A stretch of 64,000 nt of DNA. It comes from Chitinophaga pinensis. GTDB taxonomy: Bacteria; Bacteroidota; Bacteroidia; Chitinophagales; Chitinophagaceae. Where the stretch lies: contig NZ_VOHS01000007.1 in the NCBI RefSeq assembly GCF_007896845.1, positions 1-64,000 on the forward strand. The letters run 5' to 3'. Shown in pieces: positions 1-9,077 of this stretch (positions within the stretch are counted from its first letter, which is position 1; every line of letters begins with the position of its first letter). The position numbers and the translations under genes are program-made. The notes under the pieces are model-generated. The model saw only the letters and a list, made by a program, of their open reading frames with translations. It had not been told where the DNA came from and did not search any database.

Positions 1-85
1 CGACGGCGAAGCGACGAATCTGCGACGAATAAGCATCGTTCAAACTACCTGCCAGCAAGTCTTTTAAAACATTAAAATTTTTATA

Positions 86-639
86 ATGGCTAAATCATCA
101 GATATATCATATTAAAAGGAGCATTCGGTACCATCGGGATATGTTAACTCTGACCCGTAAACGTTCAGGACAACTGATATGGGTAAGAAGCGTCGCGCAG
201 CCGCAGTGCACCAACTGATGCACAGTTAGAGGTACCGGAGCGGTTTAAATCGGGTATTCAATACGCAAAAGCAGTTTTGCTGGATCCGGTAAGAAAAGCG
301 TTTTATGCGGCATTGGCAGGCCCCGACCAGAGTGCATATAATATCGCGTTGAAAGATGCAGTAAAATCTCCGGAAGTGATCAGTATCAATACCGAAAACT
401 ATACAGGAGCTATTGGTGGTAGAATTTTTATCCGCGCAGTAGATAACGTAAAAGTAGTCAGAGTCAGGGTGAGTATCCGCACGGCTGCTGATGATCCTGT
501 CGAACAAGGCGAGGCTGTATTGCAGGCAAATGGGCTGGACTGGTTGTACACCACCACCGCTGTAAATGCGACATTAGCTGAAACAGTGATCAGAGCAACT
601 GCTATTGATACACCCGGTAATGAAGGGATGAAGAAGTAG
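86..639 (+). pseudogene. Small Bacteroidetes hypothetical protein, frame broken in its first third
   Basis: The clean reading frame only opens near 187 and runs to 639, but recognisable coding sequence begins at ATG 86 (MAKSSDIS...) and continues in other frames (KGAFGTIGDMLTLTRKRSG), then VPERFKSGIQYAKAVLLDP and onward. At least three one-base losses (near 115, 155 and 203) are needed to join them. From memory the pattern, a short basic N terminus, a helical 'RF..A..YAK' segment and a C-terminal beta-rich 'YTG..GD.I...A.D' domain ending in 'A.D.PGN', matches a roughly 160-residue family of unknown function common in Bacteroidetes. No function is proposed. A strong hairpin terminator follows. 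It is the first gene of the window, so its left-hand context is not visible. Confidence 0.6.
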
Positions 640-674
640 AGCTGTAGGCAGATCGTGACTGTTATATGCTGAGA

Positions 675-702
675 AAAGCCTCCGTAATTTTACGGAGGCT
701 TT
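675..702. terminator. Bidirectional hairpin terminator
   Basis: A 13-bp inverted repeat (AAAGCCTCCGTAA / TTACGGAGGCTTT) lies between the plus-strand gene ending at 639 and the minus-strand AraC-type gene ending at 708. T-rich sequence follows on the plus strand, so it can end transcription from both sides. Confidence 0.75.
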
Positions 703-707
703 CTCTT

Positions 708-1683
708 TTAATTTCTTTGTGCCGCAACCTTATATTGTAAGGCTTCAATCGCCTGAATCATCCTTTCCGTTTCCATCCCTACCCGACTGCTATATCGCCA
801 AAAGATTGACCATGTTGTATAATGAGATCAAACGCGGTCATCATCTTCAGCATATGACTGCAATCGTGTATGCTGATAGCAAAATAACTCAGGAATCCTG
901 CTTCAATTTCGTATTCCGGTATATGAAACATCCGTGAAAAATACCGCAGATCGCAACGGGCATGAGGATAGGCCCGCATGTATTCGAATACTTTATTATA
1001 GTTGTCGTTTTCCGCCGGACCGACCACCATCGCCACATATACTGGCGACAGAATATACGGAAGAGATCGGCGCAGCATCTTTCAAGAAATACGGCAGCAT
1101 CGTTCCGCAGATACCTGCAGGTCAATATTTTGGAGATCAGCATCCGGTTGACCGTCGTTACCGTAAAAGGTTGTTTGTTGATAACCTGATTGCCTGAACG
1201 GTGCTGCTGAAGCCGCTTATTAAGATCCGGGAAATTAGCAGTGAGTGCAGAGATATGCTCAGGTAATATATTGATCAATACAGATAATGCCTTCAGGTCT
1301 TCTTCTAAAGGCAGCCGGCCTACGCCGGGCTCGAGATAAAAAAGGTTACAGGTCTCTTCTTCCAGCCGGAAAGGTTCTGCATCAGGCACCCTGATGTCCA
1401 GTCCGCTTTCAAACATATAATGCAATGTATAGAGCGGATGCGGTACATAAGGAAGAATGTCCTGTGCGCCATCAGCTACAACATCGTGGATCCAAAGGGA
1501 ATAAGGCCCGAGCACCATATGCTGGGATAGCACATATACCTGGCCTTGCTGCCAACAATGTACATTGGCATTGGGAAGCAATAGTTGAAGATACTCTTCG
1601 GGTATTCGGGCGGTATTCGTATTACCAATACGCTTGCCTTCCAATGGAAGTAACCTCGCATCTCCATGTGAAAATGCTGACAT
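708..1683 (-). pseudogene. AraC-family transcriptional regulator (copy 1), two frameshifts
   Basis: The N-terminal sensor half (about 200 residues, including IPEEYLQLLLP, LSQHMVLGPYSLWIHD and LEEETCNLFYL) is read cleanly from 1683. The frame is lost near 1062 and resumes as YILSPVYVAMVVG...FEYMRAYP, leading into an AraC-type helix-turn-helix (LRYFSRMFHIPEYEIEAGF, ISIHDCSHMLKMMTAF). A second loss near 785 sits in a G run, after which the protein ends at 708 as ...EALQYKVAAQRN. It is a clear sibling of the regulator at 3835-4828, with the same motifs in the same order. It lies just downstream of, and on the same strand as, a GT-C-like gene, so a regulatory link to that module is plausible but not shown. 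Confidence 0.7.
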
Positions 1684-1731
1684 TTGATGGTGGTTTGCTC
1701 TATAACAAGGAACATCACCTAATGGTTCGGA

Positions 1732-3203
1732 TTATTCTTTCTTTGTAGCCTCTTTGATAAGGTATTCCATAAAGAGAAATGCAAAGGAAGTCATCACCAG
1801 TATCGGGAATAACTGGAATCGCAGTGCAATAGGTGAGGCAAAGACACTAAAACCAAAGTTGGTCAGCCAGAGGCAGACAACCAATAACAGGCCTTTCCCC
1901 ATGAGGGATTGTTGCTTATATCCCTGCAGTAACAGAAATCCGATCATGCCAAGGAAAAAGATGACGTTCATTGTCCCTACAAGGATGGGATAAAAGTTCA
2001 GGATATCGACCTTAAAATCCTTGAATTTCGTTTCGATCTTGTTGCTTTTGTATTCAAACCAGTTCTGCGCAATGGGATGTACAGTCTCCTGCCCTGTACT
2101 GTAATATTCCAGAAATTCAATAGGCGGAGCGTAGTATTTAAGCGCGTTGGGAAGCAGATAATATTGAGCGAATGTCAGGGGATATTGTTTGATAATATAT
2201 TTCCCATACTCTTCATACAGCGGCGATACACTGGCCCATCTCTTCAATTCAGGAGCAGTGCTGTCAATTTTAAACTGGTTCTGCATATAAGTCCGTAATG
2301 GTGCACCGGGCGTCCACATATAGATGGTACTGGCCACCAGATCTTCTTCCGGGTGTCTCGGATTCCCTACAGTACTGTCAAAATACTCCCTGATCATCCT
2401 GTCAAGTACCTGATACTTTTTAGGGACGGGCTTGCGCTGTTCCTTCGGCACAAACTTATAGGCATACATTGCGTTGTTGGCCATCTGCCAGCCTGTAAAT
2501 GGCGTAAAAATGCTCTTTTTACTCAGTTCGTAGTATTTCTGTTTGTTATACTGAATGAAACTGCCGATCAGGATCACACAGATTGTCAGCCCTGCTATCT
2601 TTTGCAGCAACGGCTGTCTGGACAGCAGGAACGCGATACCGGCAATAAGCGGATAATATAAGGCGTTGTACCGCACCGTAAAGGCAAGAAACAATACCAA
2701 TGCATGATAGATCATCAGCTTTCTGGAAGGCCGGTAAATGATCCACAACAGGATGGTGAACCAGGTCAGGCTGAGGAAAGAAATAATGTATCGCTGGATA
2801 CATAATTAGCAAGATATAAAAAGGCCGGATTGAATAACATAAAGCCGAACAATCCTATTCTGGTATACCTGTGCGGATGATAGAAATAGAATAAAGTAAA
2901 TACAAGTGATAAAATGCTTGCCTGTAACATCAGATACTGAAAGACAACCAACGCCGTATCTGAATGGGTAAATACACTAAACAGCCGGATGAACATTGAA
3001 TAGCCCACAGGATAAGTATTGATGGACATGTTCATATGGGCTGTTTCCATATAGGCATAAGAGTCCCCATTGATATAACTGGCAAAAGGATATAAGTACT
3101 TGAAGAATAACAACTGCAGGACAATGCCGATAATGGCAGTCCATACATACGGGCGGTTATTGGGGTCTTTGAATATGTAATTTTTGAGGCTCGGGTTACT
3201 CAT
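1732..3203 (-). pseudogene. Polytopic GT-C-like membrane protein (copy 1), one frameshift
   Basis: A membrane protein of about 490 residues with roughly ten hydrophobic segments. A short cytoplasmic start (MSNPSLKNYIFKDPNN) precedes TM1, followed by a loop with INGDSYAY, the acidic position expected in GT-C glycosyltransferases (GT39/GT83-like) after TM1. Further marks shared with the copies at 7453 and 10721 are YPVGYS, LANYVSSDTLF, FTVRYNALYYP, GWQMANNAMYAY, LKRWASVSPLY and a C-terminal ALRFQ segment. The frame is lost near 2772 (FLSSA-stop should read FLSLSLTWF, one C short). It is transcribed divergently from the redoxin lipoprotein at 3357, from an intergenic region with two copies of a shared box. 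The glycosyltransferase assignment rests on topology and the acidic loop; donor and acceptor are unknown. Confidence 0.65.
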
Positions 3204-3217
3204 GGGGGACTGATTGT

Positions 3218-3345
3218 GGTTAACGGGTCTTTTAAAGGTAGGTGGTACGTTGGGAGGAATAGTTAGGAGATAAGGACAATTTCTGATAATCGCTATCTCC
3301 TAAGTATTATCCCGGTGAATGAAGTTATATTACCCGCCGTTAACC
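3218..3345. promoter_or_regulatory. Divergent module promoter with mirrored boxes
   Basis: Between the GT-C-like gene (start 3203, minus) and the redoxin gene (start 3357, plus) the box CGCTATCTCCTAAGT lies at 3291-3305, and its near mirror image AGTTAGGAGATA at 3261-3272 (11 of 12 bases complementary to 3294-3305). GTTAACC follows each box toward its gene: 3339-3345 on plus and 3224-3218 on minus. The same pair occurs at 7378-7443 and, more weakly, at 8978-9031. This looks like a shared promoter or activator site; the factor is unknown. Confidence 0.55.
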
Positions 3346-3356
3346 ATCTATACGAT

Positions 3357-3848
3357 ATGAAACAGCTACTCCTTTTGTTTGCCCTGGGGCTCGCCAGCTG
3401 TATTTCCGCTCCTCATGCCGACGATATGCCCAAAGATCCCAAAGCCTTACCTCCTATTGTGTTATTAAAAGGAGATACGGTGTCGAAGTTCAGTACCGAC
3501 AGTCTGGCGAAGGGGCGCGCAACTTTACTGTATTACTATGGTCCCGGTTGTCTGCCCTGCGACACATTCACGCAGAAAATGATAGCTGCGATGGATACCC
3601 TGAAAGATATTAATCTGCTGTTCATCAGTGCGGGTAGTTTCCATGATGTGAAATTGTATCAGGAGCGATATAATGTGGAGAAATTTCCAAATGTGAAACT
3701 GGGGCTGGATTATAATAACACTTTTTTCCGCTATTACGGCGGACAGGCATATCCACTGCTTGTATTTTACGATAAAAACAGACAGATTAAACGTGCGAAT
3801 CTTGGCGCATTGTCATTGGATACCGTACGTGCGATCATTGATAAGTAG
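3357..3848 (+). CDS. Thioredoxin-fold lipoprotein (redoxin copy 1)
   Basis: A protein of 163 residues. The start at 3357 gives a lipoprotein signal (MKQLLLLFALGLASC), with the lipobox cysteine at residue 15; an upstream GTG at 3315 would bury it. A thioredoxin-like fold follows, with a CxxC centre in YYGPGCLPCDTFTQ and the later GQAYPLLVFYD, where the proline fits the cis-Pro of redoxins. Established for the family: such periplasmic lipoproteins reduce or oxidise disulfides in envelope proteins. It is the paralogue of the protein at 12175-12663, which directly follows another GT-C-like gene. Here the GT-C-like gene is divergent instead. The partner disulfide protein is not identified. The 3' end overlaps the convergent AraC-type gene by 14 bases. 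Confidence 0.8.
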   Translation: MKQLLLLFALGLASCISAPHADDMPKDPKALPPIVLLKGDTVSKFSTDSLAKGRATLLYYYGPGCLPCDTFTQKMIAAMDTLKDINLLFISAGSFHDVKLYQERYNVEKFPNVKLGLDYNNTFFRYYGGQAYPLLVFYDKNRQIKRANLGALSLDTVRAIIDK

Positions 3849-4828
3849 CGCTTCTGTTACAGGAATAATAATCGGCTACCTGCATTATCATGTTCATGAC
3901 ACTGGGGAATGCTGTGATTCTGGCAATTTCATCTATTGATGTTTTTTGCTCCTGCATCATGTCATAGATCATCATCATTCTGGCGGTGTGCATGAAGTCA
4001 TGGATTGAGACGGCGAAATGCTGTTTAAATTCGAATGCCAGTTTCTTTCCGCTGGTGTCAAACATGTAACCGAGTTGCGTGACAGTATTTTCTTAAAAGG
4101 ATATTCCCTGATGTAGTTGAATAATTGATGTGTACTGGCTGTGTTCAATACGCTGTCTGCCAGCAATGGCTGATGCGCATTGGCTTCCTGTGTGGCAATA
4201 TTTCTGAGAAGATCAATACAGATCCTGAAAATATACGGATACGCTCTCTTCATAGGATATTTACAGGATAACATTTTCTCCATCAGGAAATCACAGATAG
4301 GATTACTGTTGTATGGGAATGTATTCAGCGCACCTGCCTCTTGCTTTTGCAGCTTTGCTAAAGTATCCAGCCCCGGAAATTCTTCTGCCATTGCTTTCAA
4401 TACCTCCTGCTCTACATTGATGTGTACGGACAGGATCTTTTTCCTGCAACCATGGGTATGCGATGTAAACCGGCCGGAAGATTGAAGAGATTAAATTCTT
4501 TTTCTTCCAGCAGATAGTTGGGCGTATTCAGATTTTCCAGCTGCAGACTATCTTCATAGAGACCATGTAGCGACCATATGTGAGAAGGGATAAAAGGACA
4601 GAGTATAATATTTTCTTTTGCCAGTATATCATGTATCCAGAGCGTAAAGGGGCCAAAGTTGATGTGCTGGGATAATATTTCTGCTTCTGCATCTCCCCGG
4701 AAATAAGCGCCTGCTGCAGGGATGATCAATGATGCATATTCCTCCGGGATATAGGTTGGCGAGACATAGGAGGGGCGTAGTCTTTCAAATAGAAGTAGCT
4801 TGTCCGTGCCGGAAAGTGCAGTACCCAT
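3835..4828 (-). pseudogene. AraC-family transcriptional regulator (copy 2), two frameshifts
   Basis: Reading from 4828: MGTALSGTDKLLLFERL, then IPEEYASLIIP, LSQHINFGPFTLWIHD and LLEEKEFNLFNLP, matching copy 1 (708-1683) segment by segment. The frame is lost near 4435 in an A run (GKRS should be GKKILSVHINVEQ), continues as LKAMAEEFPGLDTL...FNYIREYPF, and is lost again near 4085. The C-terminal frame has an AraC signature (ENTVTQLGYMFDTSGKKLAF, FKQHFAVSIHDFMHTARMMM) and ends at 3835. Both copies flank the GT-C/redoxin pair, so they may be its regulators; that is inference from position only. Confidence 0.7.
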
Positions 4829-4870
4829 ATATGGTTATTTAGCGTCTGTAAATAGACGGGATGTGTACTT

Positions 4871-5413
4871 TCAGACTACTTCTCTCAGGCGGGTACGGAT
4901 GACTTTCAGTGCGCGGCTTACCTGGTTTTTTACGACCTGTGGCTGGATATTCAGATCTTGTGCGATTTCTTTATGACTCCAGTCCTGCAGGTAGAGTAAT
5001 TCAAATACTTTTCTGCAGGCGGGTGCCGATACATAAGTAGCGGCTTTGCGGATCTGTTGCCCCAGTTCTTTGTTCTCAAGGTTTTGAGGAAGGGCAGCAT
5101 CCGTGGCTGTGTAGTACGTGTGTGTTACGAACTTACGTGCTACTTCATTGCGGCGGCATTTGTAGGCATATTGCAGATGCACAGCTCTGAAGAGATAGTG
5201 TTTCAGAGAAATGGTGATCGTCAATTGTCTGCGTCTTTGCCATAAAGAAGTAAAAATCTCCTGTACCATATCTTCCGCTTCTTGTTGGTTGCGTACTTTG
5301 TGGTAGGCTTCCGTCAGCAATTGCGGACGATATTTTTCGTAGAGTGTAGCAAAAGCGTTTGCATCCCCGTTTTTCACTGACAATAATAATTCTTCCTCGT
5401 GAAATAACATCAT
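4871..5413 (-). CDS. ECF RNA polymerase sigma factor
   Basis: A protein of 180 residues from ATG 5413 (MMLFHEEELLLSVKNGD). It has sigma region 2 (AFATLYEKYRPQLLTEAY, AEDMVQEIFTSLWQRR) and region 4 (APACRKVFELLYLQDWSHKE, IAQDLNIQPQVVKNQVSRAL), typical of the FecI-like sigma-70 group of Bacteroidetes. An alternative GTG start at 5461 would overlap the stop of the upstream FecR gene by four bases and suggest translational coupling, but it adds 16 residues that do not look like family sequence. It is the last gene of a sigma-FecR-sigma operon with no TonB-dependent receptor beside it. Its targets are unknown; the GT-C/redoxin promoters on either side are candidates. Confidence 0.85.
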   Translation of the reverse strand: MMLFHEEELLLSVKNGDANAFATLYEKYRPQLLTEAYHKVRNQQEAEDMVQEIFTSLWQRRRQLTITISLKHYLFRAVHLQYAYKCRRNEVARKFVTHTYYTATDAALPQNLENKELGQQIRKAATYVSAPACRKVFELLYLQDWSHKEIAQDLNIQPQVVKNQVSRALKVIRTRLREVV

Positions 5414-5457
5414 TTTAGATTCAAAACTGCATAACAAAAAATAAATATCCTGCAGCG

Positions 5458-6588
5458 TCACTTTATATGTAAGACACCATCATTGTCAAAATAATAATTA
5501 AGGTGTCCGGTGAACGCCAGATTGTCCAGAAAATGCTGCAGGGGCATGGATTTGTCAATGTAACCAGTAATGCGTCGTTGGCCGGTATCGGGATTGTCAC
5601 AAATGATATTTATTCCGTACCATCTCTTCACTACCTTAAACAATTCTGCAATAGTCGTAGCCCGGAATACATAAGTACCCATTCTCCACGCCAGAATTTC
5701 TTCCGGATCAAAACGTGTCATCTTCATTTCCTGACCTTGTTGGTGTTTAACTGAGAATCCCGGTTGCAATATGAGGGTGGAGGAATCGGTTTTTAGTCTG
5801 ATCGCACCCTTTACAAGCGAGATTTCTTCATATGCATTATTGTAGGTATTGACATTGAATTCTGTACCGAGTACGTACAATGTACTTTTAGGAAGATGAG
5901 CGATAAAGGGGCGGTGGGTGTCTTTGGCAACAGACAGATAGGCTTCTCCCGCTATAGTGACTTCACGTGTCTTGTTGCCGAATGCCACGGGGAATGAGAT
6001 CTTCGAATCAGCATTGAGTTGTATCGTTGTCCCATCAGCGAATTGTATTTTATAATCTTTTCCCGGTGGAACAATAAGCGTGGCAATATCTTTTCCGGCA
6101 GTATAACCTTCAATAGAAAGTAACTCCGCCTGTGCATGAAAGGTGACGTTACCGATCTTTACTTGTTGCTGCTGGCTGCCCGGCTTGACGATTTCGCCAT
6201 CGGGCAGCTGCAGGACAACAGTATTCAGGGACAATCCATGGACGTTTGCCGGGCGCTTATGCAGCATTTCCGGCTTGACGAATAATATATAAATACCCGG
6301 GGCCGCGAGTGCCAGGAGTATAACAGTCAGTGTCGTGCGTACAATGACGCGGATCCATATCCTCTTCCGGATCTTTGCCCATACTTGTTCGACAGGCAAA
6401 TGTTCAGGTAACAAAGCCAGAAAAGCTTGTTCCTCAGGGCCAGAAAACTGTTCGTAGATGAGATTTCGGATAATGCGGGCTTCCGGTTCTTCTTCGAGCA
6501 GTTTTTTGAGGGTGGCGCTGTCTTCCGGGCTTATGATACCGCCTAATTCATCCAGTATCAATTGTTCAATCTGGGTTTCATCTATCAT
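5458..6588 (-). CDS. FecR-family anti-sigma factor
   Basis: A protein of 376 residues. The cytoplasmic N terminus (1-79) would bind sigma. A single membrane helix lies at about 80-104 (VIVRTTLTVILLALAAPGIY), followed by a periplasmic FecR domain (VPPGKDYKIQFADGTTIQLN, REVTIAGEAYLSVAKD, FIAHLPKSTLYVLGTEFNV) and a C-terminal DUF4974-like STN-fold domain (TIAELFKVVKRWYGINI, ITGYIDKSMPLQHFLDNL). In the known scheme an outer-membrane SusC/FecA transducer signals to FecR, which then releases or activates its ECF sigma. Here it sits between two ECF sigma genes, 36 bases after the first and touching the second. No transducer lies nearby, so the inducing signal cannot be read from context. Confidence 0.9.
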   Translation of the reverse strand: MIDETQIEQLILDELGGIISPEDSATLKKLLEEEPEARIIRNLIYEQFSGPEEQAFLALLPEHLPVEQVWAKIRKRIWIRVIVRTTLTVILLALAAPGIYILFVKPEMLHKRPANVHGLSLNTVVLQLPDGEIVKPGSQQQQVKIGNVTFHAQAELLSIEGYTAGKDIATLIVPPGKDYKIQFADGTTIQLNADSKISFPVAFGNKTREVTIAGEAYLSVAKDTHRPFIAHLPKSTLYVLGTEFNVNTYNNAYEEISLVKGAIRLKTDSSTLILQPGFSVKHQQGQEMKMTRFDPEEILAWRMGTYVFRATTIAELFKVVKRWYGINIICDNPDTGQRRITGYIDKSMPLQHFLDNLAFTGHLNYYFDNDGVLHIK

Positions 6589-6624
6589 AGTACTTTTAGA
6601 GTCGGAAAGACCCCCAAAAGGTAC

Positions 6625-7176
6625 TTATGATAAGTTGTGTTTCAGATTCTCACGCAGGACTTTCAGTGCGCGGTGGATGTGGTTCTTTACCGACTGAACG
6701 TTGATGTCCATCTGGTCAGCAATCTCCTTCAGACTCTTTTTATGCAGATATGACTGCTCAAAAGCCTGTCTGCTGGCAGGTGTAATGTTATCAATAGCAA
6801 TGGCCAGTTGCCTGCCCAGTTCTTTTGTTTCTATCGGTGAGGTGGTGGTAAATGTATCCACCAGCCATACATATTGTTGCTTTTTCCCTCTGGTACTGGT
6901 CTTTTTACGGATCAGATCGACACATTTGTTTCTGGCGACCTGTATAAGATAAGCCTTGAGGCATTTAGGCGTACTCAATACCCGGCGTTTATCCCATAAC
7001 CAGCAAAATACTTCCTGAACAATATCATTGCCTTCATCTTCATCCTGTAGTTTGCTGAATGCTTCTACATATAACCGACGGCTGTAACGGGAGAATATAA
7101 TGCTGAAGGCGATTTCATCATCATCCTGTAGAAGGGCGAATAGCTGTTCATCGCTGTAACCGTCTAATACATGCAT
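6625..7176 (-). CDS. ECF RNA polymerase sigma factor
   Basis: A protein of 183 residues. Region 2 is visible as EIAFSIIFSRYSRRLYVEAF and GNDIVQEVFCWLWDKRR, and region 4 as SRQAFEQSYLHKKSLKEIAD followed by QSVKNHIHRALKVLREN. It is the first gene of the block 7176 to 4871, with FecR next, so it is probably the sigma controlled by that FecR. The second sigma gene at the far end is only distantly similar; two sigmas around one anti-sigma is unusual. The gene is divergent from the GT-C-like gene at 7453. Confidence 0.9.
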   Translation of the reverse strand: MHVLDGYSDEQLFALLQDDDEIAFSIIFSRYSRRLYVEAFSKLQDEDEGNDIVQEVFCWLWDKRRVLSTPKCLKAYLIQVARNKCVDLIRKKTSTRGKKQQYVWLVDTFTTTSPIETKELGRQLAIAIDNITPASRQAFEQSYLHKKSLKEIADQMDINVQSVKNHIHRALKVLRENLKHNLS

Positions 7177-7377
7177 ACCAATATCAGAATGAATAATTAT
7201 ACAATGACCTGTATAAGGAATTCAAGGGATAATAATTATTTTGGAGGGATCACAGACAACGATGAACTGTATTTTGTACGCTTGCTAAACTAATGAATCC
7301 CCGATTATCAGAAGTTAATGCGGTGTTAACAGATATGGATTTTTTGTAAGGCTATAAGCCCCCCGTATAAAATAATT

Positions 7378-7443
7378 CGCTATCTCATAAGTTAGAAGTC
7401 TGCTTCCTTAGTTAACTTCCTGTCTCAAGTTTATATGTTAACC
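7378..7443 (+). promoter_or_regulatory. Module promoter elements upstream of GT-C copy 2
   Basis: CGCTATCTCATAAGT at 7378-7392 differs by one base from the box at 3291-3305. GTTAACT (7411-7417) and GTTAACC (7437-7443) follow, the latter nine bases before the start codon at 7453. The preceding AAAATAATT is also similar to the sequence before the first box. Confidence 0.5.
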
Positions 7444-7452
7444 TGAATAGAT

Positions 7453-8972
7453 ATGACATTTAAAGATCCTTTGCGCCCCAGCGATTTTTTCAGGGGTATC
7501 TGGTATAACCGGGAAAACAGATGGTTGTTGATCAGCTCAATAATACTATCCGTTGTTTTGATCATCATCATCCTGCAACTCTATCCCTACCCCAACTTCC
7601 TGCCAGATTCCTACTCATATATAGATGCGGCTTTCAATAATGTCAATATCAATATGTGGCCGGTCGGCTACTCAAAGTTTCTCCGCTTTATCAGTGTCTT
7701 CAACAGGTCTAGTACGGGATTGGTCATTGTACAGTATGCACTCCTGCAATTTTCCATACTATTCTTCCTGTTTTCAATCAGTTATCTGCTGAACCCCGGC
7801 AAATGGCTCATGCGGGTCCTGTTCGCCCTGATCGTTTTAAACCCCCTGTGGCTATATATCGCCAACTTCGTTTCAAGTGATGCCTTATTTGCCACCTGCA
7901 GCCTATTATGGCTGACCACCCTTTTCTGGCTCATTTATCAGCCTGATACACGTATGTTTGTCGCACATGCACTCATACTGGCATTTGTGTTTCTGTGCGC
8001 TATAATGCCCTGTATTATCCCATTATCAGCATATTGGTCGTCGTCATGACGCAGGGCCTGCCAAAGGAAAAGTTGTTGAGAATAGCTATCGTATTACTCC
8101 CCGTAACCTGGTTCGTCACCTACACCACCTTTACCTTTAAAGAAAAACTCGGGGTGGCTATTTTCTCTCCTTTCGGAGGATGGCAAATGGGTAGTAACGG
8201 ACTCTTTATGTACGCGCATGTGCCGCCACAACGTACAGGTGTGCCCAGACAATTCATAAAGCTGCACAATTACACAATAAAACACATGGATTCCCTCAAC
8301 CGGCTGAAGCAACGCCCGGACGAAGAATTAGGTATCTATTATCTGTGGGATGAAAAAGCGCCTTTAAAGCTTTATCTGGCTGATAAATACAAGAAAGATA
8401 GTACGACGCCCTATCTGAAGCGTTGGGCCTCTGTATCGCCTTTATATGGGGAATACGGTGCGTGGTTAATCCGGCAACACCCCGGCGCATTCCTGAAACA
8501 CTATATCTGGCCCAATTTCTTAAACTATTACTCCCCGCCACAGGAATTCCTCGGCATTTATAACATGGGCAGCGATACCGTTGATCCCGGCGCCGTCTCA
8601 TGGTTTGGATACAAATCCAATAAAGTGCACCATTTCTCTAAGAACAAAAATATCATACTCACAGCCGTTTTCCCTCTGTTGCTGGCCATGATCAATGTCG
8701 TCTTTTTCTTCGGATTCATCGGATTTACAATACTGGGCGGCTTCGCAAAAGTCAGCCCTTACTACCGGAAAGTTTTATGGGTCATGTTACTCATATGGCT
8801 CGGCAATCTCGCCTTCAGCGTACTGGCCTCGCCAATAGTACTCAGATATCAGGCATTCCCTTTTATCTTTACTCTGGCTTTCGCAGTGTTATTGCTGGGC
8901 TTTGTCATTCAGGAAAGCCGACAGGAATCAAAGCCCGTTGAGGAAAACCCGCTTCCTGACCCCGCCATATAA
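7453..8972 (+). pseudogene. Polytopic GT-C-like membrane protein (copy 2), one frameshift
   Basis: A protein of about 505 residues in two frames, 7453 to about 7992 and then on to 8972. One T is missing in a T run (AFVFLCAIM should be AFVFSVRYNALYYP). It begins with a longer cytoplasmic start (MTFKDPLRPSDFF) before TM1; the post-TM1 loop reads LPDSYSYIDAA, keeping D-S-Y but not the preceding G-D of the other copies. Shared signatures are WPVGYSKFLRF, IANFVSSDALF, GWQMGSNGLFMY, LKRWASVSPLYGEYGAWLI and PPQEFLGIY. There is no redoxin next to this copy; the oxidoreductase gene follows after about 100 bases. Confidence 0.65.
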
Positions 8973-8977
8973 TTATC

Positions 8978-9031
8978 CGCTTTCTCCTAACAAATGAGAA
9001 TAAATACTGTGGTATTTTAGAATAGTTAACC
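8978..9031 (+). promoter_or_regulatory. Weaker copy of the module promoter elements
   Basis: CGCTTTCTCCTAACA (8978-8992) matches the box at 3291-3305 in 12 of 15 positions, and GTTAACC follows at 9025-9031, 47 bases from the start of the box (48 in the redoxin promoter). The oxidoreductase start codon is at 9078, so the leader here is longer than in the other copies. Confidence 0.4.
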
Positions 9032-9077
9032 ATGACCCTCTTGAGGCGCCCTGTTTCACATTCATCAATACCACATT

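Noticed and set aside
1..85. Left-edge sequence as the end of another gene
   Set aside because: Too short to judge; no frame with family sequence was recognised. It is probably the leader of the gene starting at 86.
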